Assembly (NCBI GenBank): GCA_958496175.1
Contig: OY292279.1
Span: forward strand, 3,100,001 to 3,164,000
Reading direction: 5' to 3'
DNA length: 64,000 bases
Source: Sisyra terminalis
Lineage: Eukaryota > Arthropoda > Insecta > Neuroptera > Sisyridae
Shown here: piece after piece, positions 33,345 to 46,342 of the stretch
Layout of the letters: each line of letters begins with the position of its first letter
How positions within the stretch are numbered: the first letter of the stretch is position 1
Notes under the pieces: generated by a model
The model's input: only the letters and a program-made list of their open reading frames with translations
Database searches by the model: none
What the model was told of the DNA's origin: nothing
Translations under genes and position numbers: made by a program

Positions 33345-35699
33345 AAAAGCTAGCAGTTTCATGACCGAAAAGATCAAATGAAAAATAAAATTACAACTTC
33401 CAAAATACATAATGACCCACAAAAAATGAATAAAAATGAACAGTTTAATGTTTTAAATGTTATGTATTACTAAAGAAATGCATCAACCAATGCATTTTTG
33501 TAAATTTTTTTTGGTGTATCAGTTGAAGTCTTGCATGTCTACACATGGTTTTCTTATCAAGCGCTTATCACCAAACAAAAATTGAAGCCTCAAATTACAT
33601 TGTTAATCCAGGAACGTTTCATATCCGCTGCATTAGATTTTCAATGCATATGTTCGAGGATTATTGCAAATAGAATTGTGTACGTTAATTATTGCACGTA
33701 GCCTGCACTTTTTAAATAGTCAAGCCTAAACTATTTCAAGAAAACTAAACTCTTGTTCAACAGAAATAAATTTTCCAGTTCATTTTCTTTATGCAATCAT
33801 GCTTCTTCTTTACTATAAAAAAACGATGTATGAATTTCCATCATTTAACACATGCGCAATAGCAACACTTATACAAAACATACGAAAATCATGAATTTTC
33901 CGACTTTTTTTTTCGTTGTTTGAAATTTATTTTTAAACGTATGAGTCAGATAAGAGGTTTATTTAAATTGAAACATGTGCCTATCTATCATTTGACAAGT
34001 ATGACATTTTTTTCGACGATATCACCAACGACAAACTGGTCACGTGTAAAAAAATAATGCAAACAAGTACTGAAAGAAGAAAAAAAAAACAATTGCCAAA
34101 ATAAAGAGTTTTTTTTTTATCGCAACATTAATTCAAAGTCAAGGTTTCATGGAAAAAAAACACCTCTCAATTGTCCCTGCACCGCCGCCTCCTCACACAC
34201 AACATTCACTTGTTTTGACGTTCAATTTTTCACACGATTGTGTGTTTTTTTCCGCCTAAACCAATCACGAGTGGTTTCTTAAGCGAAAAATTGTACCAAC
34301 ATAGATTTTCGCGTGCATTAGTCAAGGGGGGAAACAAAAATTTCGGTTGTAATGATCAAAAAAAAAAAAAAAAAAAAAAATAATATCGCTGTTACAAAAC
34401 AAAAACAAATCTAATTTTAGAACTAACACAATTTGTGATATCATTGGCACTGGCCAAGGCCAAATAATTTGTTCCAGTATTAAGTAATATTTTATGAAGT
34501 TTGATTACTTCCACTTCTTCAATTGATCTAATCATGTTTTTTTTTTTGGGTTTTGGGTATTGTTTAAGTACAGAAAAAAACCTTAATTTGATCACTTTTT
34601 TTTTTTGTTTGTTCGGAACATTTGAATAAAATAAGGGTCAAGGAAACAGATGTGGTGAAGACGGAGAACTAAAGAAATAAAAGAAAAAAAAAATGAGAAC
34701 TGCTAAGAGGAATCATTTAATTTTATTACGATAGTCCAACAAAGATAGTCGTAGTGGAAGAAGTGAGAGGTAATTAAACGAATTACGACGTAATAAATTG
34801 AGGAAATTTTAAATTCACAAATAAACAAAAATTTGTTGTGTAACACTCTTCAAATGTTTCTCTTGGTTTTTTTTTTCTTTGCTTAATTAAGAAATGGAAT
34901 ATCTCTGACCGGATATCATTGTTGTTGTACTGTTGAAATGTGGTAATTGTTTTACCATGCCTTCACCTGATTATTTATTATGGTTGTTGTTTTTTTTTTG
35001 TTTTAGAAATTTTTGTGTGGGCAAAGTTTTAAGTGAATATTTTTGCGTCGATTTGGGTCTGTGCGTCAAGGTTTTGGTCGAAAAAGAAGCGAAAAACCTT
35101 CGGAAGTTAACCTCAAGTCGTTGGGTAGTTACGCCAGAAAAAAATTGAATTTAGAACGCACGTACTTGCAACAATTACACTTGGAAATCGCAGATTATAT
35201 CAAATCAGTTATTGTGCTTGGATAATTAGGTTTTTTTTTAAAGAAATTGCGGTATTGTTTATTCCGTTCAACAAGATCTTCAAGGCCTTTATATGTTTTT
35301 GGACAAATCTTTACAATTTTACCAATGAGGGTTGGGTAGGATTGATTTTGACTCCAGGAGAAAAATCCACTGCAAAAAATTCATCCAAATTTTTTGTATT
35401 GCAGTAAATTCTGTTTAGATTTACTCACTAAATCTGAGGATCATAATTCGTGGTTTCCATCAACTTGTTATTAACCTACGACATAATTTTTCCATAAAAA
35501 TTTTTCATGCGCAATATGTTTCAAGGATTTTTTTTTAATTTTATGACATTCTGCCTTAAATTTGACAAATTTAGTTCAACGGATATAAATAAAAGACCAT
35601 GGAAAACTGTTCTATACAAAAACCAAAGGATTCCTAAGAAAACCATTGAAAATTAAATAGGTTTTATTCCAGTGATAAAAAATCTTTTCTGGACCAGAT
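33345..35699. other. Intergenic sequence, nothing recognised
   Basis: This contains a 23-24 bp poly-A run at 34358-34380 and short unassigned open frames (34933-35225 plus, 34392-34595 minus). A phrase 'AAATGCATCAACCAATGCAT' occurs both near 32754 and 33477, a local duplication. Confidence 0.5.
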
Positions 35700-36660
35700 T
35701 TATAGAAAAAGCTTTGTAAGCTTCAGTATTAAAATTCACCAATTTGGAGCTTATCTTTTTCATTATTTTCCGGATACTTTCTTAAGAATTCCCCTGGGTT
35801 GCACCCTAAAAAAATTATTACACCCCAATTTCGTTTCCAGAGACAAATTGGTCAGGCCTGATTCGAAAATAAGAAATCAATTTCTGTAGATGTTTGTGGA
35901 TGTTTTCCAAATCATGTCCAGGTGATCCATGGGAGCTTAAATAACTTTAAGCTATGGCTGAGTAGTGAAAAAGTACGTGGAAAGAAGTTTCTTTTCCCTC
36001 ACCACATTTCCTACATCTTGCCAGCACTTAACTTGGTATTTATCTCCAATGTTTCGGAATATTTTCTCAAATGTTATCCACTACTTCTATTCCTACCAAC
36101 CTTACCTACTTTTTTACCTACCAGAGCTTTAGTATAGAAGTCTTTCAAAAGCTTTTTTATCAAAATCCTTGAAAATTTTTCACGTGGTTAGTTATTCCAT
36201 AGTTTTATTTATACTGTGATACATATCGACACTCCTATAGCCGGTTGTAGGGCCATAAATGGCTTATTAGAGTCTGGTACGCTTCTATTGCTTAAAATTA
36301 CAGCCCTTATTTTGTATTTTGTAATATAAATTCTGCCCTATTTGGGTTGCGCTTTAAAAAGACTATGGAACCCTAATTTCGATTTTAATTCCAACTGGTC
36401 TTGCTTCTGAGATAATTCTCAGTAGATTTGAGAATATTTCTTAGTTTTTATCCAGGGGATACAGAAAAGCTGAGACGACTTTTAGTCATAGCTGGATGGT
36501 AGAATAGTACTTAAGAGGAAGTTTCCTATCCCTCACCACATTTTCTGCATCCTGCCAACACTTAACTTAGTATTTGTCTCTTTAGTTTCAAGATACTTTC
36601 TTAAATTCTTAAGGTCCTGTTAATCGAACAACCAGCTCTAGTTTAGATGTTTTTTTATCA
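35700..36660. repeat. Two-copy tandem duplication (~560 bp unit)
   Basis: 'CCTCACCACATTTTCTGCAT' followed by 'CCTGCCAACACTTAACTTAG' and 'GATACTTTCTTAA' at about 36530-36605 repeats the block at about 35998-36070. The flanking blocks 'GGGTTGC(A/G)C...CTAATTTCG' (35800 and 36345) repeat in the same order. Confidence 0.7.
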
Positions 36661-38819
36661 AAATCTTTAAAAATTTTCAGTTATTCAAGGATTAAACTAA
36701 TTCATTTTGATTCTATTTGGCTATTCGATTTAGTGTTACAGTCGGTTGAGGAGCTATAAATGGTAAATTTAAATTTACCTTTCCAAATCCATTTTTCTTT
36801 TCCTTACCTTCGATTCCAACAAGTCTGGGTACTCAGGCAAGTAATATGTTGGATGGTTCCAACTGAATGAAGAGTTTATCTCATTTTCTGGTCATTTTGG
36901 AGATCTTACTATGCATTTTAATGTGTAGTTTCTGCCCTATTTACTTCCTGGATTTTTCCACCAATTTAATTTGACCATGGATCTTTAATTCATTATAAAC
37001 AACGACCTAATATCAGATATAAGAATGATACCATTAAGATTTCAAGTTTATGCTTTTAACACCAAAAAATCGACCCTAAAAATTTTTCATTTTCCAAATA
37101 AAGAATCGTGGATATCTCAACAATCATTCATACATTTTGACCTCATTAATTTCCCAATTCCAAATCGTTTGAAACACATTTTCAATTGATTTTTTTTATG
37201 AAGCGAAAAAATAATTATTCGATTTGCGCAATGCGAGAAATTCATGGACACGTTTCTTATGTTCCTCGGCTTGAGGCCCGAAAAAAAAAAACGTTCGACC
37301 AAATTTGATTAATGTGCTTAAGGTTATCAAAAGTTAATTAAATCGTTCGTAATTATTTTAAGCGTTTCAGGCGTTACTTAAAACAGAGGGTGAGAAGAGA
37401 GAGGGGAAAAAACAAAGGTGATGGTGTGAAAAGTTTAAATGAACAATCAATATGGAAATTCATAAATTTTTTTACAAATAATTATCATATTTTTTGCTTT
37501 TGTTGCATTCAGGAATATGCATATGGGGATTTTGGACAAACTTTGGCAAACCAGTTAATTGAATATTCATTATTTCTGATAAAAACAATAGTTTGAAGAT
37601 CAATTTTTATCGTTGGAGGAATTTGGAAAATATTGGCAGGAGAAGTTGCGGGTATTTTGTAACTGATTTAATTTATCTACGAAATGCAAATATTCGTTGC
37701 ACTTTATGATAAAAACATAAGTTTTAGGGCAACATGAAAAAAAAAATATCGCGGTCAATAGAGCAGGTGAAAAATAATCAAATATAGCCAAAAACCTATA
37801 AATAAAAATTAGGCACCTGCCTTTGATATTTCCTATCGAAAGGAAACACTTTACACACAAATTACGAGGGTTTCCAAATTAAAAAAAAAAATAATGCAAA
37901 ATTCATACGACAATATCACATTGCTACTTATCACCCACCGTATCTAAAACATTCTAACGTTTGTGGTCTATGTAAAAATAGCTCAATTATACAGATAAGG
38001 CCTTTTGATGCTAATCAAAATCGGAAACGGACCCAGAACCAAAAAATTTCCAACGAAACAAGACGGCGTTTTTAGTAAGGAAAACAAAACACAGCTGCGA
38101 TGCCCCGATGTTTTTATCGTTCATTTCTTTTTTCCTGTTGTGCTTTGTTTTTTTTTTTTTTTTTTGTTGTCGTTGTGAACCCTAAATAGTTCTTTGTCGT
38201 AAAAATTAGAAGAGGAGAACGAAAAAAAAAAATTAATAACAGGACCAGGTGAATTTTGGACTCATTTACATACGAAAACAAACCATTTCAAAACTGGGTC
38301 ACTTTTTAAAGTGTCGGTATTTATCATTTGACAAGAAAAGGGTTTGGCACTTTTTGGCTATTTTTAATGCATATTCTTGAAATTGGGTTAACAAATTAAA
38401 ATGTGCTCCCATTTCTTGGTAAATAATAATTTCATTTAATAATTTCAGATACTTTGAGGTTTGAAAAAAATTTTGCTTATGATATTTTGATGTTTTTTTG
38501 CCATGTTTATAAGAAAGCTAGCAGTATTAGCCTTTTCATTAAATAGCTAGTACTTACTGAAAACAAATGATGTAGCAGATATTATTGGATAATAGAAGAA
38601 TTTCCTAAAAGTTATCAAAGTATTTAATTTTTCAATCTAAAAGTGTCATTTTTACGGAATATCTCCGATATTTGTACCACAAAATCATAATGGCACCTAT
38701 GGGTTTCAATTCATTCATTATAGCCTTTTTATTGACTTGGTAAGTGAAAGAATTTAAAAGCACTGCAAATATTAAAGCATTATTTAAAAGGACCACCAAT
38801 GACCACTTCACTATTAAAA
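36661..38819. other. Intergenic sequence, nothing recognised
   Basis: AT-rich, with a T-run at 38146-38166. Short open frames (37390-37596 plus; 37117-37302 and 37600-37860 minus) have no recognisable motifs. Confidence 0.5.
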
Positions 38820-39400
38820 AAGCGTACAAAGTTGCATCCTATATTATTAAAGCTTTAATCGAAAAAGTGTTATGTTCCTTAGTTTTCTTAAATGGCAGGC
38901 AAGCTATCAATAAGGTGCAGTAATTTATACTTAATATACAAGCTGCACGTTTGGCATCCAACTTTCTTCATTTGACTCCAACATAAATATAATTCTACGT
39001 TTTCCATCTAGGAACCTCTAGGCAGTGATTCTTAACCTTTTTGGAGGTAGTATTGACCTTCGAACCACCAATTATTCATCGATCCCTTTCTTATTGAAAG
39101 AATAAAATATGATTTTTTTAAGTTCAAAAAATAGCCATATTTTTATATATAAGTGTTTAAGATAAACAAAACCAAGAATTTGATGAACCTGTGAGACTAA
39201 CTCATCGAACCCCTGAAGTTTGAATAAATTCCGGTTTAGAACCACTGCTCTAGACGTTGTGAAGTCCCTATGGTTTGCCACTAATCAGAACATCTACAAA
39301 GACTTACAAATAGCTTCCGTTAGGGAGGAAATCTTCAGAGATTGTTTGAAATATCAAAAAAAAAATGAATAACAATATAACAATACTACTGACACCTGAT
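38820..39400 (+). pseudogene. Second Jockey-type LINE remnant, split by a hAT MITE
   Basis: Conceptual plus-strand translation with frame changes shows GKLSI...LYLIYK, LHVWHPT, then after 39255 DVVKSLWFATNQNIYKDLQI and ASVREEIFRDCLKYQKK. This parallels 'GRKSKLS...LLYK..LKP...QLWG...DAPW.V.N..I..DL..P.VKEEI.RY...Y' of Jockey-clade elements. The open stretch is interrupted exactly by the 225 bp hAT-like insert at 39023-39247. Old and non-functional. Confidence 0.7.
39023..39247. mobile_element. hAT-superfamily MITE (~225 bp)
   Basis: The left end CAGTGATTCTTAACCTTTTT and the right end GGTTTAGAACCACTG form terminal inverted repeats of the CAGTGGTTCTCAACC class known from hAT elements. Inner phrases such as CGAACCCCTGAAGTTTG are also hAT-typical. 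Flanks CTCTAGGC (39016-39023) and CTCTAGAC (39248-39255) match at 7 of 8 bases and fit the TCTAGA-cored hAT target-site duplication; which flank owns the base at 39023 is ambiguous. It is inserted in Jockey remnant sequence. Confidence 0.85.
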
Positions 39401-39689
39401 GATCAACCTTGTAAATAGCAGCAGTAAGTAAACAAGACTAAAAACTTATTCCATTTCTGGAGCTGCCAAAAAGAAAATAAAAACACTAAGCTTACTATTC
39501 TCAGATAATAACTACATTTCCTTTTTGCCCCATATATTTCCTTAAAGGATCTTTAAAAAAAACTTTTTGGTACCACTCTTTTGTCTATCTATTTATCTAC
39601 TAGAACTTAAAGTAGAAAACCAAAAGTATTATACTAAGACTTAAGAAAAAATTATTCAACCAAAGGAAAATAGTAAAATTTTGAGGATC

Positions 39690-40100
39690 AATACCGGAAA
39701 ATTTTGTACTCATTTCTATAAAAATTTCGAGGAAAGATAGAAGAAATTAATGGTTAATGAGGGTACCGTAGGTACCCAGATTGATTTCGAGAAAAAAAAT
39801 GGCTTCCATTCAATTTGATAATAACAAGACTATATCACGTGGTATGAACCATCTAGACTCTAGAGCTTTTGATCGTCAATTTTTTGAAAAACAATTGAAT
39901 AAACTATAGTAATCTCTCTTTTTTTGATACAGAAAAGAAAAGATATAGTAAATTTTTTGATCAATTCTTTAAATATCAAGAAAAGATTGATGTCTGAGCA
40001 ATGAGGGTACCAAAGGTACCCAAATTAGTTCAGAGAAAAAAATGGCTTCCATCTAATTTGATAATAACATGACTATATCATGTGGTATGAATCATCTAAA
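39690..40100. repeat. Tandem duplication, ~250 bp unit
   Basis: 'AATGAGGGTACCGTAGGTAC' (39757) and 'AATGAGGGTACCAAAGGTAC' (40001) each lead into 'AAAAAAATGGCTTCCATCTA', 'ATTTGATAATAACATGACTA' and 'GTGGTATGAATCATCTA'. Identity is about 90%. Confidence 0.85.
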
Positions 40101-40101
40101 G

Positions 40102-40237
40102 CAGGGCTTCTAAAACTTTTTCGATCATTAAACATTTTATTTTTCAGTTTAATTCGTATTGTTAAATTTTTTGCGGTTCCCTGATAGAAGCTCCAAGACC
40201 TTTTAAGGGGTCACACCCACTAGTTTGAGAGGCATTG
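40102..40237. mobile_element. Second hAT-type MITE (136 bp)
   Basis: It begins CAGGGCTTCTAAAACTTTTT and ends AGTTTGAGAGGCATTG, with GGGGTCACACCCACTAG inside. This matches the CAGGGGTTCTCAAACT...CCCAC.GTTTGAGAA.C.CTG organisation of non-autonomous hAT elements. Flanks ATCTAAAG and ATGTAGAA agree only partly, as expected for an old copy. Confidence 0.7.
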
Positions 40238-40239
40238 AT

Positions 40240-43200
40240 GTAGAAGTTTGGATTTAAAAATCATGCATATTTGGTTAGGTGGCTTTTGTGAAAAAGTGTT
40301 GTAATTAGCTTTCAATACTTATGAAATGCATTGGAAATGCAATGATTATTTTTATCATATTCCTATTGATTATAAATTTTTTGAGATTAGGAAAAAAAGT
40401 TTTGTTTCGCCTTACTTTAAACATAGTTTGTGGGTCCCAAGGTAAAAAAAAGGAAACCCATTGAATTGAAATTATAATATTACAGCAAATAGCTGGTCCT
40501 ATATAAGGAAATAATCAATTTTAAAAACAACTGCACGGAGTGAAACAAAAACCGTATGAAACAGTTGAATGTTGTTTATTATTTAATCGAAAACTTGTTT
40601 TATTGAACTTTAAAATTCTGATATTTCAAGTTGGAATTTACGAGACACTCTCCATTGTGCAAAGTGATTTCTTTTTTTGTTCATTTTTCTTATGTATTTT
40701 TGGCAAGTTTCACATTTTTGCCTAAAGGTCTCCGATAATACCCCTTAATCATATCACTTATATAATATTTAAGTTGAAAATATATTTTTTTCTGCTATTT
40801 CTTGTTTACTGTACTAAAATATGTGCATAAATAAAATATATTTTCGTATCAACTACCCCCGGTCCCATCCCAACTGCGAAATAAATTCAAATAGCGCTCG
40901 CTTCATAGTGTTCGTGTGTGATGTTTGTATGTGTATTCTTTGCGAAAATTGTGTGTGGGGGTTCGACACAAACAAAATGCGGTTTGCAAAAATATTTCGG
41001 TTGTGCGATTTAAATACGAAATGAAAGAAAAAAAAATGAGGAAAATCAAATGACCGATGATGTTTGTTTCGTGTTTCAATTTTTATCGCTGCTTTTTTTT
41101 TCTGTGTGTTGTTTTGTCTTTTTTCACGAGTTGCAATGGAAAAAGATGCCACACTGTCTGAATCGCATTCGTTTCGCATGTCTTATCTTTTCTGTTTTGC
41201 GTTTTTGGTCCTCCGAACGCCCCAACGTGCCTACTCGCTATTCATTTATTCGATGTGGCCTTGGGTCCAAATCGCGCGCGTGCAAATAAGAATTTGGCCC
41301 ACTATAATAAAAATAAAAAAGAAACACATCGTTCTTCGTTTGTCGTTCCAATGGGACCAACAGAGACAGTGTCATCAAATATATAACGCAAAATGATCAA
41401 TTCCAAACCAAATTGGGTGGCGGAAAACAGGAGGAAAATACCGGAAATGGTCGTCAGTTGTTTGTTTTTTTTTTTTTTGTTTTCGTCAGAAAAACAAAGA
41501 ACGTTATGCAATGGTTTTTAGTAAAATTGCTTTTTTTTTTGGGGCTAAGATATTTTAAGAAATCGTAAATTTCAATAAAACCGTAAATTATATAATATGA
41601 TACGATGGGTAATGGCGTCCTTGATGGGAAAATCGCACCGTGTTTTTTTTTTCTCTCCACACTCTTTTGTTTCGGCTTGTTTAGGGATTAGCGGAGAGGA
41701 GTCGAGAGGCCTAAATATGGGCCTGTTGAATTCATTTTGACAAAATTTAAATGCGTCAGCACGTTTTTGATTTTTTTTTTTTTTTTGCTTCACGGATTAT
41801 TAATATTCTGGTCAATTGTTGGTCAGATCGGTTACGCCATAACTAACAATTGAAAAACGTATTATTCAATAAGCGACAACAAACAAAAGAAATACGCCTG
41901 CCACACATTTAACCTCACAAATTAATTGAAACATTTAAATCGTCGAGAACAAAGAAAAATGTGGCACAAAATTCTTGATTTAGCGGTTGTTTCCATCTGG
42001 AAACGAGAAATTTTTGGAGAAAATCATAAATCATCGGCTAGCGAGATGATTTTTTTAGATTTTCTCAGTTTTAACATATCACACCACGTGGCTCTTGCAC
42101 GTGTCAAAGTCGTGTAAGCTTCGTAACGATGTGACGAAAAAAAAAAATTTTTTTTGAACATTTTTTTATCGTTGTTCGCCTGTTTTAAATGCAAAGTTTT
42201 TTTTTCGTTTGCTCACTTATACATGGAGTGAACGTGATTTTTGGCAACGCATCCAACCAAGGCCAACCACTTGTAAATGGATACATTCATATTTATTATG
42301 GCTCTACGGCCATATTGATCCGTCGGTGGCCATTTTTCCCAAACAACAAAAATATTGAAACCTTAAATTCTACACTTCTTCACGCCACACCATTACTATC
42401 CCATCCTATATAACGATAAGTCGTTACTCATTTGTTTATTTACAATTCCACGGCTCTCTACGTTTAGTTTAAACCAACAAGCAGCCTTAGAAATAGCGAA
42501 AATAAACGTCTAAGCCAATTAACTTGGAAAAACATCACAATATTTGTACAAATTTATGCTCGTCCCCTTCCCAACGATTGTATCCCTCTCATTACTCGTC
42601 ACAAATTAAAATATTTATTTACACTAATTATAAAATCTCCAATTTCTTATCTCCATTTCCCATTCCTCTGAATTCGGTTCCAGAAATTGAATTATTGACA
42701 TGATATACACAAATTATATTATATGATATAGACTATGGCAAGAAAAGCGAGATGGGACCAACGAACAAGCGAACAACGAGTTGCATTGTTTCATTTGTTT
42801 TACATATATGGCTCATATTATGGTAAATTGAATGTTGATAAAACAAATGAGGAACAGCCAAGCGTCTAACTATTCGATCGGCCATATTGGTTGATAAATT
42901 GCTCCGTTTTGTTTTTGTTTTATATATCAACGCGCCATGTTGTTGCGCGGTAATTATTATTGTTTAAGGATCGGTTATTTGGATTGTTGCGTTTGATGGA
43001 TGCGACGATTCTGTGTGGCGGATATAGGCGCGGCCATATTTATTTATTTATTTCTAGGTATGTGTATGTGTTTCATTTTTTTTTTATTGTTTTGGGAAGT
43101 GAAACAAATGAAAGACTGCCAAGGCCAACGTTGTTATCGTATGTATTGGTTGATAGATGCGCGAGAGTGGAACCACTATGGTGATGATGATGAGGGCAGT

Positions 43201-43300
43201 TGGTTTAGAGCGGGTTTTTGTTTGGTGTAGATAAAAAAATGTGGGGAAATAGGTCATTAAGGGAACGGTGGCAGCTTTGGATGTTTGCTTTTTTATTAGG
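40240..43300. other. Intergenic sequence, nothing recognised
   Basis: The less AT-rich stretch 40850-41300 opens overlapping frames on both strands (41050-41396 plus, 40853-41179 minus) without domain motifs. T-runs occur near 41465 and 41770. No element boundary was seen. Confidence 0.45.
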
Positions 43301-44800
43301 TTATATAAATTTTAAGTTTTTTCACCACTTGAAGTAGTTAATTGCACCTACCAGTAACAGAAGTATCTTTGGGGAAGCTTTTAACGATTTCGCCAGCATA
43401 ATAACAAATTAACCGATGGTATCGGTATCTACTATTCAAATTTACCATAATTTCCGAATTTTGTCCCACATTCTAACGAGTATCGCATTATTAGAGTATA
43501 CTGGTTCCATATTATGGCTGTCGTCGTTTTAATCGATTGAAAAGCTCACCAAAAGCTCCCGTAGTTCATTCTGGCTTCCGTATACAACTCTTGGAATCCC
43601 ACTCACTGCAATCTATATGATCCTCAATTTGCAACTTCTTGGGCAAAGGAAATTTTTTAAGAAATAACATGCAATGGTTGCACTATTGCTGCTGCAACCA
43701 CGTATCACCGGTTCTATATATTTGCAACAGTATCGAAATTTTTCTGCAACATTAACAATTCTGCATGTGATGTTTTTATCTTCAAGCAGTTGTCGTGTGA
43801 AATAAAAAACCACTTCAAGCATTAAAAAAAGCTTTTAAGCTTTAAAGCTAATTGTATTTGCCAGTTATAGTAGTTATAAAATCACTGTAGATTTTTGAGC
43901 CACAATTTGGAGTTACTGTTTAAATAATCCAAGTTAATAGTTGCAGGATTTTTTTACTCAAATCATCATTATTTTCTGGATGATGTATGTTTCTTCCTAT
44001 TTTGCTAAAGTGATCCCTGGTTTCAAATATACTGCATAACAAAATGTTCTACTTATTTTTTAATTTTGTATGATCTTCTACTTGCAACTCGTTTACCAAT
44101 GCACCAACGTTAGCTTTTCGTTCTAAAGCAAATTCATGCAAATGGTTGCATCACCGCTGCAACAGTATTGCACGAGTTGTCCTTTATCAATTATAAGACT
44201 GAATGATAATTCTGCTTGCGATGTTTTCGCTCTTTTAGTCGTTATTGTGGAAGTACTTGGAGGAAAAAATCGTCGCAAGTAAATTTATTTTAAGGCATTA
44301 ATAAAATTGACACTATTGCAGGAATGTGCAATCTGTGGATCAATTAGGAATGTGCATTTTTATTAGATTTATCACTGCAAATTTCAATGATAGAACTTTG
44401 AACTATTTTTTGATTTGTTGAAAGGAATGATTCTACGTCAATTTGCCTTTTTTTTGGATTCTTTTTGGAACTGAAAATCTTCTACCAAAAATTCCACTTG
44501 TTGTGGTAGTACATCTAACCACTTGTATGATCCTCTATTGGTTGCCTACTAAGTGCAATAGCACTCCACGTTTTGTATATTATCACGCTACAAAATCAGC
44601 GTGCGATGTTTTCTCCTACAAGTAATGATTATGGTATAATTGCAGCGATTTGCGTGCACCATTGCAGTTTTTGAGGTCCAAATCATTGAAGTTTTTTTTA
44701 AGTAAAAAAAAATATACTACAATATCAAAGATCGATGCATAATATTGCAGTGGTAATGCAGATATCACCCGTCTTTAGTTGAATTCGTTTGCTATAGGCT
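43301..44800. repeat. Strongly diverged tandem repeats (~3 units of ~430 bp)
   Basis: 'GCAACAGTAT' plus 'TCTGCATGTGATGTTTTTAT' (about 43725-43775) is echoed at 44160-44225 ('TCTGCTTGCGATGTTTTCGC') and 44540-44620 ('CAGCGTGCGATGTTTTCTCC'). Further shared words follow. Identity is low, so unit borders are approximate. Confidence 0.5.
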
Positions 44801-45129
44801 TCTGAGAAAAATTTTTGAGATGCTTTGGATTAAATTTTCTCGACTTTTTTATTCCAAATTTCATTGTTATGCAAGTGAAACTACTTCATGCCTCTTTTGC
44901 TTCAATTAAAAATAAAGAAGACCTCAAAATTTTTGAAGGAAGAACCATAGTTTTTAATACTAAAAAAACTATGCATATATATATTGAAACACCTGTAAAT
45001 CTAAAAGATCTGAAAATCTGATGATCTAGAACCGCAATTTTGATAGATTGGTACCAAAATAAGAGCAGGTCATTGATTTAAAATGCTGGTGAAATTTGGC
45101 ATCCGTTTTTACTATCCTTAGGCCATTTA

Positions 45130-45811
45130 TTGTACTATGAGACACCTTGTATATTTAATTATTCTTTTAATGTGCTTGTGACTAAACTACTCCTAAACCA
45201 CTGAACCGATTTTGCTGAAATTTTCTATATGTACTTTAGTGAAATCCTAGATGGTTAAGATTCTCAATTGGATCCAATAGGTGTAAAAAGGGTGAAACGA
45301 GAGGACAAACTCTGTCTCTTTAATCAACAAAATTTTAAATTTATAAATCAGAAACCGGTAAAAAAAGTATTATAACCTCTTATCTGTAAACAAAGTTAAA
45401 TTTACCCACATATAAATTAATAAGAAATGACAACGTGTGCAATGTTTGTAATTTTTAATCTCTTTTTAAGGTAAGTATTTGCTCAAAGATGATCTCAATT
45501 CATATTTGATATTTTAAAACTTTTTTGTCAGTCTTTTTATCATCTTATAACTTTAAAATGGAAAAATTGGTTTTCATAAATTTGACATTTGATATATAGG
45601 CTTCAAATCACAATATTAAAGTAATAAGGAAAGACATATCTAACGTATGACTGAAAGATGGAAAAAATTAACTTATATAGTAGTGTGATGTATCATTGGA
45701 TTGGTTTTTCAAAAAAAAAATTCTAAGACTTAGTAAATTTTCACCAGTTATACCAGGCAAACGAAAAGTCAACGTTTGAGCAGGACAACGTCTGCTGGGT
45801 TTGCTAGTACT
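45130..45811 (+). mobile_element. Interspersed repeat ending GCTGGGTTTGCTAGTAC
   Basis: It contains 'CACTGAACCGATTTTGCTGA' and ends 'AACGTTTGAGCAGGACAACG' + 'TCTGCTGGGTTTGCTAGTAC'. Reverse-complemented, that terminus (GTACTAGCAAACCCAGCAGA...) resembles the ACTAGCTGATCTCCGCGACT left end at 47926. A CTAG-T end is compatible with a Helitron-type 3' terminus, but no clear hairpin or helicase was seen; a LINE 3' tail is the alternative. Confidence 0.5.
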
Positions 45812-45899
45812 GCATAAAACAATAAATTTTTCAATCGAAGAAAAAAATAACCTTTAGCAAAAAAAAAATATTTAATTTATAACTTTAAACTTCAATAAA

Positions 45900-46342
45900 A
45901 ACATGAAAGAAGTAAACTTATCAAAAAATACGAAGATACCTTTTTTGTAGAACAATTAATTTTCTTTAGGAAAATATAAAGAAAATTTCTAAATATTCAT
46001 TTGTTTATTAGTTATAACATGTCAAAATTAGAAAACCGAATTGTTAAAATAGATAAATGTTCAAGACTCAACTTTAAGAAAATTATTATTCTGATAAAAA
46101 TTTCAATCAGACTTTTTTTGTAGAGCACTTAATTTCCTACAAGAATACCCCCTTATTAACTTTTTTAGTGTGACACTTCAAAAATTTTCAGAAAAAAAAT
46201 GCGTTTTGGATTGAAAAATCAAAAATTGCGATGATTGGTTTCTTATAGTCGAAATTTTTCGATACTATATTTTGTGATTCTGAATAATATTTGTGATATA
46301 TATTTTAAGAAAAAATAGTCAATTTTTTTGGGCCGAGCCTAA
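45900..46342. mobile_element. Half copy of the TAGnCTGGnCCAAAAAAATC element
   Basis: The right end, read in reverse, is TAGGCTCGGCCCAAAAAAAT, matching the termini of 30421-31923. Inner phrases 'CTTTTTTTGTAGAGCACTTA' and 'CTTTTTTGTAGAACAATTAA' are shared with that element. The left terminus was not found. Confidence 0.55.

Noticed and set aside
34358..34381. Poly(A) tail of a retroposed transcript
   Set aside because: The A-run is not preceded by recognisable mRNA- or LINE-like sequence and has no visible flanking duplication.
40853..41396. Overlapping ~110-codon frames on both strands
   Set aside because: No motif; Phe/Leu- and Lys/Asn-rich composition is explained by T- and A-runs.
45804..45811. 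Definitive Helitron 3' end
   Set aside because: CTAG-T is present, but no clear terminal hairpin, 5' TC end or Rep/helicase frame was found, so the family is left open.
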